Shown here piece by piece: positions 10,641 through 22,084 of a stretch of 64,000 nt of DNA. The stretch lies in the NCBI GenBank assembly GCA_963082975.1, contig OY720344.1, positions 71,886,546 to 71,950,545 of the forward strand, in the 5' to 3' direction. Positions within the stretch are counted from its first letter, which is position 1. Every line of letters starts with the position of its first letter. The position numbers and the translations under genes are program-made. Below the pieces are notes generated by a model. The model saw only the letters and a program-made list of their open reading frames with translations. It ran no database searches and was not told the DNA's origin. The DNA comes from Labia minor. Taxonomy: Eukaryota; Arthropoda; Insecta; Dermaptera; Spongiphoridae.

Positions 10641-11454
10641 AAATAATTTTTTAGTATAGTGGCTTTATTAATAAAAAATAAATAAAATTGGTTTTTACAT
10701 TTAAGTATTTGTTTTGAAAGTTAATGGAGATATTATAATATTTTATTTAACATAATAGAATCCACAAATTTAAGTAAACATAAAAAAAGTTTATTTTTAA
10801 TAAAGATTCTTTTTAAACAGACGGATTATAAATGATGTGTTGTACTAGTACATTCACAAATTGGTTTAATCAATTTTTAATGTATTGAACACAAATTAAT
10901 GTTTTTGTTTTTTAATTTCATAATAGCAACAATTATTATTTCATTGATTTTATTATAATTATTAGAATTACTATATTTTGCAAATTAATATGGAATTCTT
11001 TTGTTTCCACAATATAAATATATAATTTATTCTAAAATGTAATACCAAAAAAGGTTAGATCGGGTTCACAATCCCTCCTCTCAATTTCAATTCATTATCT
11101 TCATTAATATTGAAAGGACAAAAAAAGTATTCATTTGGCGGTAACGTTAAAAATCTTTTCTCAGATAGAATTTATAATTTTTTTTAATGGAAAAGAAAAA
11201 GTCAATTATCCAAGTTATGCAAATGGAGAGAATGAGAGGGAATATAAGTAAAAGAGAGGAACAGGAGAAAACACACACAAAAAAAAACACAAAGATAATT
11301 CACTTTTTGATCTTATTAAATTAAAGAGCCCTCTTTTAGATTAATTAATTGAGTTCATTTCCTTTTGGATTTGGTTACGATTTACGATATCTTTCTCTAG
11401 CTTAGCTTGATTCGAATAGATTTTTTTGATGCAAAACCCATTTAATATTTCATT

Positions 11455-11505
<51 letters not shown>

Positions 11506-13800
11506 TATATGGATCAAGATTACTGGATTATAACACATGTATATTTTAACTGTTTATTGTTTATTATTATGTCCTACTCAAAGTAAAAAATACTGGGTAT
11601 CTCAATTTTATATTATAATACTGACATTTATACATTCTACGAATGGACAGCGTCTATCAAGTCGGTTACCACCTACAAGTGGTAAAGGTGTTCTATTATC
11701 AATATAACGGATCAATTTAATCTTGTTTTTCTTGATCAGGCCTTTAGATTATAATAACCCATATTATTAGTTTAAATTACGAGTATATTATTTTTCCTTT
11801 TAAATATAATTAGCCTCCGATTTGTATTAATCATTATTCGAAGATTACTTTTATATTTATTGAATTCCTTAGGGTACAATAATTATAGGCATCTTTAACG
11901 TATCTTCATTGTGAAAAATATATAAAATTTTTAATTTTTTTATAAAAAATTGAATTCTGATGTTTTTTGATTTGTTTATTTTTTTATTTAATTAAATTTG
12001 TAATGAATTTCATTAATTATTTTATACATAGTTTACATTTTTACACGCTTTTATTTAGCTTACACCCGTTTCCGTGTCGTCAAATCTTGCAACGTTAATT
12101 TGACCCAATGTTCGAATGATCTGAAATTTCGCATACATATGTAACTCCGATGACAATGCAATATTCTGATTCAAATTAGGTCATAGGTGACCTAGGAGGT
12201 ATTATATTTATCAATTACTAATTACATATTGTATAATATTGATACAAAATAGTAAGTATATATTGAATAATATTGAAAAATTGTAAGTACATATTGCATA
12301 ATATTGAAAAATAGTAATTAAATATTAATATAATATTAATTTAATAACCAATAATCTAATAATAATAATAATAATAATAATAATCAGCCCCCTATGCTGC
12401 CGATTTGATATATAGTATTTTGAGGTTAAGAATCGACTTGAATTAGATTCTTTCAACATTCACACACTAACCTGAAATAAAAAACCGGGCGAAATTTCTA
12501 TCAAGACTAAAAATTAGGAAATAAAAAAAATATAAAAAAAAACTTTTTAAAAACACGCTTTTATTTAAATGCACTAAAAAGGAGAAAATAATTTCTCTAC
12601 ACACACCACAATTTCCTTATAATTAATCATATCTAAAAATGAAAGCCAAACATGCAAAGAAAGGAAAAGAATACGAAGGACATTTCATTGTATATCCATA
12701 ATCCTTTCTGTTTTTTTTCATTTTTTTACTATAATTGATAACTATGTCTATTCGAAGTAGAATTTACCTTATTCCCTGCATGTTTGGTGCCCACTCAAAA
12801 TTCGTTCTATATTGATATATATGGCAGCAATGTACTGAAAAATTCTAGACTGCATTCAACCCCAACCATCTCTAATCCAAATCAACTCCATTTAATTCTT
12901 TTAATATATGCCTATTTAAATTGTCAGTTCATTGTGTTCTAGGTATTTGGTCACTTTTCTCACACTTTTGGACCACGTGTGTGCATAAAGTAGATGTAGG
13001 CCATTAGTAATCTACATCAAAACTATTCCATATATAGGGATATATATATGAAAAGTATAAACATGTAATTTTTCTTCTCTGATTATATTAAAAGTAATTA
13101 TAATGGGCTTTTCCATTTTACCATCCTCACAATGTTTCCCTAATCTACCCTTTAAACCATGAAAACATCATTAAATTTTTAAACATATTATGGAAGATTC
13201 TTGTCTTTAATTTTTTTAATTAATATAATAAATAATTATTATTTATGTGTGAAAATGTTGTGTATTTTTGTTTAAATGATTCAATTGATTAAAATACTTG
13301 AGACTAATCAAATAATTCGATTTAGTCAACTCAATAGTCTTGTTTGTAGAAAAGAGCACCAATTGACTTGTCTTGTCTTCTACCTCAAGGGAGATTGTAT
13401 GTGGGATTTGTTGTTGTTTGTTTTAAGCATTAATTCTCCCATGAAAATCTCGAAGGAATTTAACTGTCTGACTCAGCTGCTCCCACTTTTTTGTTACAGT
13501 AATGGATTGTCACTTTTTTCCACTTTTTCATTATTAATATTTTAAATTTAAAAAAAAATTCAATTACAACAATTAATCTATTATTTATATATGATAAATA
13601 TATGACTAGTAAATAGAGTAGTTGTTTTGCAAATTTTATCACATCATAAGCAATTATAGTTTATTAATATTTAGTTTGATTTTCTCTAATTAAATTTGAA
13701 ATACAAAAAATAACTAGATAAAAAATTTTGAGATAATTAACTTCAAATTAATACTTAAATGTTACTGAAAGAAAAAACATTTTAACTTTTTAATAAAATA
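10641..13800. other. AT-rich intergenic DNA with microsatellites and repeat scraps
   Basis: Holds a long (AT)n run at about 11459-11504 and (TAA)n at about 12355-12384. Two stretches containing ACACGCTTTTATTT (12045 and 12553), the latter followed by GCACTAAAAAGGAGAAAATAA, recall the arms of the inverted repeat at 29091-29949, so an older relative may span about 12045-12600. A frame at 13276-13545 has no recognisable motif. Confidence 0.4.
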
Positions 13801-13814
13801 GTTCATTTATTTAC

Positions 13815-14370
13815 AATAAAAGGAGGGTACGCAGTTTTTTGGAGGGATAGTACCTTTCATCAAGAACGATCGCTTCTGACAGCATAGCTGGTCCCCAAGA
13901 AGTGCTCAATTCCTACGTACCACCCTCCTGCAACTGTATCGGCCCACAGGCTAAACTAGATGAGAAGTTGGTTCTGGGAAACAGCGGGGTCAATTCTGCA
14001 TGAAGAACAATTCGTGATATCCAATTTCAAGCTGATTCCATTACGCTTGAACACGTGGAAAGCACCAGGCGATAAACAAGAAAATATATTTCGATCCAGA
14101 TTGAGTATATCTTAATAAATGAACGATTCAAAAATAGTGTGTTGTAAGATAAAACTTGCCCAGGGGCAGATGTTCCGCCTGAACATAATCCGCTAGTGGG
14201 CTAGTGTATTGCCTTCGAGCTAATCCTAGGAAACTAGTCCAAACACGAAGACGAAAGAAAAACAATCCTAAGAAACTTCAAGATGAAGAAATAAAATTGG
14301 AGGTTCAACAAGCCCTTGCCGATAACTTTAAAGAAATCCGGACAAGTCCAACAATCATGAAGTGAGATTA
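13815..14370 (+). pseudogene. Probable worn retroelement fragment
   Basis: A GC-richer block in AT-rich DNA. One reading gives a WKAPGD-like string near 14058-14075, reminiscent of the KAPG motif of LINE reverse transcriptases. Another gives an open basic stretch (KNNPKKLQDEEIKLEVQQAL, about 14258-14320). Frames are broken throughout and the assignment is tentative. Confidence 0.3.
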
Positions 14371-14399
14371 AAAATTAATATTAAAAAAATAACCCAAAT

Positions 14400-14520
14400 T
14401 AATTGTACTATCAATATAGTAGAGAACTGGAGTGAAAAAACAAAGGATCGTTCCCTATGGAGGCAAATTTGTTCATCATCAAGCGGTCCTTTGGGCCTAC
14501 TCGCGTAGTAGTAGTAGTAT
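14400..14520 (+). pseudogene. 3' end of a LINE with (TAG)n tail
   Basis: Reads VENWSEKTKDRSLWRQICSS, resembling the last residues of LINE proteins with a C-terminal DR..W motif, and runs into GTAGTAGTAGTAGTAT. A simple-repeat tail right after the coding end fits target-primed insertion of a 5'-truncated LINE. Confidence 0.4.
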
Positions 14521-15647
14521 CAATATAGTACAAAATATACATAAAAATTGATAACTATTATTAACTATATACATAACTATGAGTATAGTAAAAACTTCTG
14601 ATGATAACATAACAGTCGAAATGATCATAATGTTTAATAAAAAAAAATTTACTTTGAAATATAAAACCGCGTGATTTAATAATTTTCCTTTAACATTTTT
14701 AATTTTATAATTAATTTTCATTTTCATTTATAGATTGAAAATGATTATAAAAGAAAAGCTTTCAGGTTGAATTTACAAATAAATAAAATATTTCAACTAG
14801 AGTTCGCAGTCCAATCTTTAAAAATATTTTAGATATATTCATTAAAAGGGTAAATATGTTCTACAAAAGTAGAGATTATTATTGATTTTCATAAATGTAT
14901 TTATTAAAGCTTTTGTGGTTATTGTTTGTATAAAATTATTTATTAAATTAAAATAATTACAATGTGGTCTTTAATAAAAATTCCCTTAATAATTATTGAT
15001 TTTGTTCCACACATAACCTCCAAGTCTCTCTTTTATATGACAATCAAAATTATAAGTTATGAAAGAAAAAAATTGCAGGTCAGTTACTGTTGGAATACTC
15101 TTGTTAATAGGCTTCCTATTTGAAAATATGTTATTCTAAAGCATTCTTAGTATAAAATTTCTTTTAGTTGATACTTTTTTGATCTTGTGTTATTATTATT
15201 ATAGAAGTTGCATATTTTAACTAAGATGCTGGAGAAAACCTCAATTATTTTATAAGCAGTTAAAATCGTATTTAACAAGTTCCAAGTAATAGCGAAGTTA
15301 TTCGACGTCACGCTAGGTTAACTATATGCTTCTTAGAAGAAAACTTCTCTCAGGGTAAGAAGAGGATAAACACTCATGCAAATTACTAAAGTAGATTAGA
15401 ATTATGCGGGTCTATTGTGACAGAGATAATCTAACTTCTTTTAAAGAATAGATTAAATTTAAAATTAAGTTGGAATTATCTAAAAAAAAAATGAAACCTA
15501 GCTAGACTTTCATAATTCTTGAAAAAGTTTCCCAAAAATAAAATTAAATAAAGCAAGTAAATGTAATAAATATAAACAATAATTAAAAATAGTTTCATGA
15601 TTAACTTATTTCAATTATGTTTTAATATAAGTAAATATATATATATA
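14521..15647. other. AT-rich spacer
   Basis: No feature recognised beyond a low-complexity minus-strand frame at 14497-14727. Confidence 0.5.
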
Positions 15648-16605
15648 CAGTGGAACCCCAGGTTACAGAATTACCCTTATCAAACGAAAAACTCGTAAAC
15701 CGAATCAAGTTTTCCATAAGAATTCGTTTTGGGCTGCAAAATATTACTATGAAAAAAATTATTTTCTATAATTAACATTATTTATTAATGCTTATAATAA
15801 CATAAATTGATTAATATAAAATATAAAAACAATTGGTTATTTATCTTTTCTATGATATTGGTTCACATTTATCAGCTTTTCTCTTAAGGGAATTAGTAAT
15901 TGGCAATTGAATTTGACGACTTTTTATCTAGGAGATGAAATTTTCTAATAAATAAATAACCTTAATAGCATCTTCATGGTTTTCTTTTAGAAATTGTTTT
16001 ATTTATTCAACTATTGAACAATGTTAATGAATTTCTGATGTACTCAGTTTCCTTTTTTCGACCCTGAAGTCCATTTTATGTCCTGCAACGATATCTTCGA
16101 TGTCAGTTTTGTCTATATCAAGACCTACTGATTTTCATTGTAACACAATTTCTCCGATAGTACCTCTAATTACAACGTCCACTAAGTTCCTTTTAAAAAC
16201 CACCTAAGGCCACAATTTATCCAAGCAGAGCTGAGTGTTATTTTTGTGACACTCTGCCATGCTGTATAGATGAGTTTTAAGCAATGTTGCTAATCTAGGA
16301 GGCAGCTAGCCGAGAGTGTAGCATAGCAATTTTCTACACAAGAAGTCGGCGTTCGATTCCAACTAAGAACAAATTTTTCTAGTAAAATTCAATTTAACAT
16401 CAGCCTCTGGCTCCAAGACGGCATCTTAAGAAGAAGAAGAGCTAATCTAAGGAAAGCACATCGTATAATATGCAAAGAAGGCAACGCGGTGAAAAAAAAT
16501 GCCCGCCAAAAGCGCATATCGACTCGTAATACGAAATGTTGCTCGTAAACAGAAACACAGGATTCAAGCTCGTAACCTGAAAACTCGTAACATGAGGTTC
16601 CACTA
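15648..16605 (-). mobile_element. Pogo/Tigger-like DNA transposon, degenerate
   Basis: Starts CAGTGGAACCCCAGGTTAC and ends with GTAAC...GAGGTTCCACT, with TA on both sides, the layout of pogo/Tigger elements. CTCGTAAC-type motifs are repeated inside both ends. The minus-strand interior reads, in broken frames, LDIDKTDIEDIVAGHKMDF and nearby segments resembling the acidic C-terminal part of Tigger transposases. The DDE core is absent. A tRNA-derived SINE is inserted at 16298-16440, so about 815 bp belong to the transposon itself. Non-functional. Confidence 0.75.
16298..16440 (+). mobile_element. Complete tRNA-derived SINE inside the Tigger-like element
   Basis: Flanked by a 9-bp target duplication GCTAATCTA (16289-16297 and 16441-16449). 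The head has an A-box-like TAGCCGAGAGTG and a B-box-like GTTCGATTCC about 40 bases later, the internal RNA polymerase III promoter of tRNA genes. A body of about 70 bp follows, then a tail of AAG repeats. SINEs make no protein and borrow LINE machinery; which LINE is not evident here. The head departs too far from a cloverleaf to be a working tRNA gene. Confidence 0.75.
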
Positions 16606-16619
16606 TATATATATATTAC

Positions 16620-17570
16620 AACGTGCCCATCTAGGTATTGTATGTTCTATGCCATTTAACCATATTTCCCATCGCAAGAGAAAATAGTAATTACACATAA
16701 TAAACTTAATGAAGATGGCAAATTTTATTAAAAGAAATATAGCCCTTTCAAAAGTTTTTCTATGTATAGTTAATGTGTGTTTTGGAGACAGAGTGAGACA
16801 GAAAGAGTAATGAGACATACTCTCAAGAACTCAAAAATTTTATGTGTACCCCTTTTTTCTTTTAAATATTTTGGTAAAATTTTTGACAATATAGAAACTA
16901 TTTATTTGTAAGATTAATTCTTTATATATATGAATTTAAATCAACTATAATTTTTTATTTGTATGTATATCATATTTCTTCTAAAAACATTTTTTTAGTT
17001 ATAAATTACTTTCGAAAAATAAATCTTCTCTCAAATATTACTATGACTTTTAACTGGAATAATCAATTTGATTTAACTTTGAACTGGTTTCAAGTATTTT
17101 TAACAAGAGCTCAAAAAGATCAATTGAAATGAAATTTAATATTTGATAAGAAATATATCTTAGCGTATGTGTTTGTGAATATAAATACTTGATTCCATTC
17201 AAGTTTTAAATCGTTCGTTTGATCTCCACTTCACTTTATTAAAGAATTCACTTTTAATAGAAATTATATGGCTTGAAAATTTAAAAAAAATTAAACTTTT
17301 TTCTTGGTAGTGAGAAAAGGGAAAGTTATTCTATAGAATTATATAGTATATAATTCTTTTAAGAGCTAATTATAATAAAAAAAACGCTCATTTAATACTA
17401 TAATATACTTAAAAATGAATCATTATCATTATTAAATGGTTTTCCTATACTTTACAAATATCTATTAAATGCAAAATCCGAAGAAGGAATTTTGGTGTAA
17501 ATTACAAATTGGGAGTATTTCTGAATCTATTTGGTCTTTTTTAAATAACATTAATCTTATTTATTTTTCT
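16620..17570. other. AT-rich spacer
   Basis: No gene or repeat recognised. Open frames here are low-complexity. Confidence 0.5.
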
Positions 17571-17578
17571 GATATACT

Positions 17579-17849
17579 CAGTGGTGTATTGGGAGGGGAA
17601 CGCGGGGGAACGACGTTCCCTTACCTTTTTTCAGAACCGGAATGCGTTCTAGTACTTTTTCATGTCCCGTCAACTCCCACTTAAATCCACTTTTAGAATT
17701 TCTTTTTTTTTGTGTTCATTAATATATTTTGTATATTAAAAATAAGAAAAAATAAAAACTTATATGGAAAAAATAGTTTGCTGAAAATAGGACTTTTTTT
17801 TGCTCCCACTATGCGTTTCCTTACTTCTTATTTTACCAAAACATCACTG
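17579..17849 (+). mobile_element. hAT-type miniature element
   Basis: Ends are CAGTGGTGT... and ...ACATCACTG, short imperfect inverted repeats. They are flanked by 8-bp duplications GATATACT (17571-17578) and GATTTACT (17850-17857), one mismatch. Eight-base duplications and CAG..CTG ends are typical of hAT transposons. No transposase is encoded. A GC-rich block lies just inside the left end. Confidence 0.65.
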
Positions 17850-18082
17850 GATTTACTACTATTATTATATATTTTATAAAATTATATATTTAATTACATT
17901 CATATTCGTTTAAAGACAATATATAAAAGTGATTTATAATTTGTTAGAAAATTTATCTATTCTATACCTACTCGAAATTTCCAGTTTATTCTTAATATTT
18001 TTGAAGATATTATATTAGAATTTTATAATTTAATTCATTCATATTATTTAAGATTAAATGTATATACATTCCTATATCATTA

Positions 18083-18221
18083 TTTTTATTATTTGTGGAT
18101 TGACCCTGAGGATCAGGCAGAGCTTTAAAGAGAAATTATTAATTATTGAAGTTCCTTAGGCCCAAACTCGAGTCTTCAGTGTGGTAGACTGTCGTGCTAA
18201 CCACTAATCCACTGAAGAGTA
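18083..18221 (-). mobile_element. Complete tRNA-derived SINE, second family
   Basis: A 12-bp target duplication CCTATATCATTA lies at 18071-18082 and 18222-18233. On the minus strand the head reads CAGTGGATTAGTGGTTAGCA, close to a tRNA D-arm/A-box, followed about 35 bases on by a B-box-like GACTCGAGTTTGGGCC. An unrelated body and an A/T-rich tail follow. Sequence differs from the SINE at 16298, so two families are present. Confidence 0.7.
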
Positions 18222-18233
18222 CCTATATCATTA

Positions 18234-20585
18234 GTATATATTTTATTATTTTCTTCATTTCTGACTCTCTTGATACTCTTGCATCAATTAATATTTTGAT
18301 AATTTTTTATTTTTATAGGAAGGGGTAAATTTTTCCTATAATACTTTTTTTAGCAGTTTGAGATGTATATTCTCTAAAAAACTCCTTATTTTTAATTATA
18401 GGTAAATATTTATATAAAATAACTTATTAACTGATTTGCAATAATTATTTTTATTTTTTTTTAATATTTAAATAATTTTTCATTATTTTATTTAAATAAT
18501 CCAAAGTTAATATGATTAGTAATAGTTAAAACGTTCTATTTGCTATGAAGTGATTTCTATTCCTTTAAATTCCCAAAGGGAACTAAAATAAATGTCTGAA
18601 ATGTAATAATAGGATGGCAAGATGTCTCTCTGTTTGTTTGCAAGTTATTGACTTCAACTTTAGTTATTGCTATTCGATTCGCCTGCATTCCAAGGTATTA
18701 GATTGAAGGGGTTGATTCGACTTATATAATATCTCAAAATTGCATATTGAATAAAGACTTGTTTTCCAAAGTTCTATGCAGATTAAATTAACATGATTAT
18801 TATTAGTTAATCCAATAAGCCAATAAAAGACAACTTATAAATCCAAAGAATAAGTTATCTTTAGAAAAATGACATTAATAATATTAATTTCTCCTTTCTA
18901 ACAGAAGAAATTGATTTATATGAAATTAAATAAATAAATAAATAATCATAAATTTTATGATCTATAGTATAGAATAATTAGTCTTATAATTTTGAAAACA
19001 TTCAAACTTTTATAAAGAATTTCTAAATTTTTCAAATAATTTTTTATATTTTTGTAAGTCAGGGCAAAAAGATTTTCCAGCTATTTTAATATATTTACTA
19101 TACCAATTTATAAATAATTTATATTATTTTATTTATTATTTTTAACTGCGAAAACAAGAGTTTTTCTAAATGTATGTGTTTCCTCCTTTCAGTCAATTCT
19201 TTTATAAAACATTTTATTTTGAATATTTCCAATCCCTGTTTTACTCGATTCTCCAACCCTAAGTGATCAAGATGGGGAAGATACTAAAAAAACAAGTAGC
19301 CAACTCCGAAAAAAGCAATCAAGATAAAGTTAAGAAGATCCGTTGTAATTATCTAACAACACCTCTATCAACTTGATAGTCACTGTCTTTTTATATGTAG
19401 TTCAAAATTCATAGGTTATTGTTATATTTTTATATGTATATGTATTGTAAAAAGAAATAAATATTTTCTTGTTGAAAATTATTATTATTTATCTAACTGA
19501 TGTGATAAATTGATTCAGAAATTGAGCACGATTTGAAGACCCATGACTGTTTAAGCCAATGGTTGAATATATTGATGGGAATGTAAGAAAAATGAGGCCC
19601 GCATCGAAAGCGACGAATTTTTCTGCCCGGGCTATCAACACGTGCTTTATCAATGCCTGATCCCTATAAGACGGTCTCTATAGATTTTGTATAGACTTAT
19701 GAATGGGGTGGTCTGGCTAGCAAAAAAATAAAAAATAAAAAAAAAGATACACGACGCCAGACCATTAACAATACAATCGATTGGAATAAAATAACAACAA
19801 AACATTCGGGCAGGGAAAAAAATTTAAGAGCCAATAGATTTATTTCTATTAGGAGCCACTTTTCACTCGTTTGCCATTGAAATATTGCTACGAATTAAGA
19901 TATTTATTTTATTTCACTTATTTATTAGAAACGATTTCGATAAAAAATGGATGGATTAGAGGGTGATTTCTGGAGGTGCCCTTTTGACTAAAAAACGAGT
20001 GTGAAATTTTAGTATTTTGGGAAAAGAAGATGTAAATATATATTCATCTGACAATGAGAGTAAATTTTTAGATTTATTTATTCATTTATAAATTTTTTAA
20101 GAATAAATAGGCATTTCAATTGGAAATTAGAAAATAATGTATTTTAACGGTTTGAAAATAAAAAAAAAATACTCAACTTATAATAAGTAGAATAATTATA
20201 ATAATAATATATGTAATATAAATCCGATATTAAAGTATTCCTTTTACATTTTTCATTTAAAAGTTTTTAAAATTTATTTCATTTATATTATAACAGCGGG
20301 CGGGAAACATTTTTAGGTATTACTTTAAAATATTTTTCGAAGCCATTTGTATACAATGAGCTAATTTATGTTTTTGTCACATTCCATCTAATTTTTATGA
20401 TTTTCTCATGATTGTAAAATGTACTAGAATACACTTTTCTAACCATTTAATGTTTTGGATTGAAAACTGGTACCCTTAAATAAATATTTTATAACTTTTT
20501 TCTTGTCTAAAGTAAACAGTAAAAATTTTTATGGCACCTCGATGAAAATATTAAATGTAAACTTAAATGTGGCAAAAATCAATTT
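18234..20585. other. AT-rich DNA, no gene recognised
   Basis: A short open frame near 19271-19375 (MGKILKKQVANSEKSNQ...) is basic and only 34 codons, with no support. A GC-richer patch at 19590-19690 and a 'TAAGAGCCAATAG...AGGAGCCAC' patch near 19827-19860 look like worn transposon ends but were not identified. Confidence 0.4.
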
Positions 20586-20591
20586 AGGAAC

Positions 20592-20804
20592 GATAGCCAT
20601 TGGTGGGGTAAAGGTGCGAAGGTGATTGATTTTGTTTAAATGCTTTTACTACTCATATGTTACTGATTTAGAAACTAATAAAATCACGAAAGATGGTTGA
20701 AATATCAGGATTTCAAGTGAAGTTTCAACCTATATAGTATCTTTCATAGAAAATTCAAAAAACAATCTCGAACAAAAACTGCGGATCTTTGCCCCACCTT
20801 ACTC
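20592..20804. mobile_element. Possible small inverted-repeat element
   Basis: GGTGGGGTAAAGGTGCG at the left matches, inverted, GCGGATCTTTGCCCCACC at the right with a few mismatches. No clear target duplication and no coding sequence. Possibly a miniature DNA transposon of unknown superfamily. Confidence 0.35.
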
Positions 20805-20805
20805 T

Positions 20806-21900
20806 ATTGCTATTAACCCTACATTCCCAAAACCAAGTTAAATGAATATTAATTATTAAATTATTTGGAATTTAACTCGAAACTATTTTAATTATATAAA
20901 AATTGTAAAAATTAATGATTTAATTAATGTTTTAATTAATGATTAATATCAATTTTTGGATTATTTTTTCCCCACAAAGGCCCACAAAATATTACTTCAT
21001 ATAATCCAGTTCAATCAACATGAAGACGCCAGGCTCACAAAAGAACAGGGTGTTTGTTATAAATGAAGATATAATATATGTGTATGAAACACAAAGCAAC
21101 TTTGGAAAAAACACCTGTGAAAGATATCGGACTTTGTTAAAAAAAATTGTAATATAAGGGACCCGGCAAACAATGATACAATAATAATGTATCCAAATTT
21201 AAATAGTAAATGATTAAAATAATAAAACAATTGATGTTGGTTTGAATATGTAACAAAACGAACGATTTAATAAAAAATAAAGCAAAATGAAAAAGTGGGT
21301 ACGAACAAATGATTACAATAATGATTTATAATGATAATATGAGCAATTTAAGCAAAGAGAAATTCCTGGTAGGAAAAATTAATAAAACCCCATTAAAATA
21401 TAATGATTGAAATATCTATAATAATGGAATCGGATTTGTTTGATAAATTGAAACGCAAAATAATATTAACAAATAAAAAAGCCCTTTGTACAGTAAATCT
21501 AAAGTAAGATTTAGTTATACAGAAATTAATTTTAAAATAAAATTAATTCCAACAAATTATAGCCCAAGAAAGTCTTGTGTGTGATTAACGCTTTAATAAT
21601 ATACTCCCATATAAAGTATTGAAGGAGGCCCTCTTGTTTACCAAAAGCAGGTTGAACCAAGAAAGAGATCGAGCCACCATTTGATGCACTGAGGTGAATA
21701 ATAAAAATTAGAAGGGAGAGTTAAATTCAAAAAGACCAACCCCTGAAAGTTTTCTTTGTTTTTTAGAAAGTTTCATTATTATAGTAATTTAATTATATCG
21801 ACGATAATATCTAATTATAATATGAAAATTGCATAAAAGTTATCAAATATCTATTAACTAAGTATTATTTATAATTAATTTTTTGCATAAAAAGTATATA
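20806..21900. other. AT-rich spacer
   Basis: No gene recognised; a slightly GC-richer stretch near 21600-21720 has no motif. Confidence 0.4.
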
Positions 21901-21901
21901 A

Positions 21902-22080
21902 CAGGAGTGGCCAGACTTGGTGATACACTTAGAGCCATATTGAAAAATCGAAAATGTTTAAGAGCCAAATCGGAAAAAAATGTTACCTTTATACCATAAT
22001 GCAAAATCGAAAATGTTACCTTTTTGTGTCATGACTTTAAATTTTTTAATTGAGCCACAATAAACTCGCGTTCGAACATT
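21902..22080 (+). mobile_element. Left end of a hAT-type element
   Basis: CAGGAGTGGCC at the left edge matches the ends of the hAT miniature element at 46060-46311. Repeated GAGCC-containing motifs follow, as in many hAT subterminal regions. No right end or target duplication was found, so it is truncated. Confidence 0.45.
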
Positions 22081-22084
22081 CCGT

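Noticed and set aside
13276-13545. 89-codon open frame
   Set aside because: Moderate complexity but no recognisable domain, no flanking splice sites or repeat context.
16298-16370. Possible functional tRNA gene
   Set aside because: A and B boxes are present, but the arms do not pair as a cloverleaf, and the target duplication and tail show it is a SINE.
19271-19375. 34-codon ATG frame MGKILKKQVANS...
   Set aside because: Too short and unsupported; no neighbouring exon with matching phase was found.
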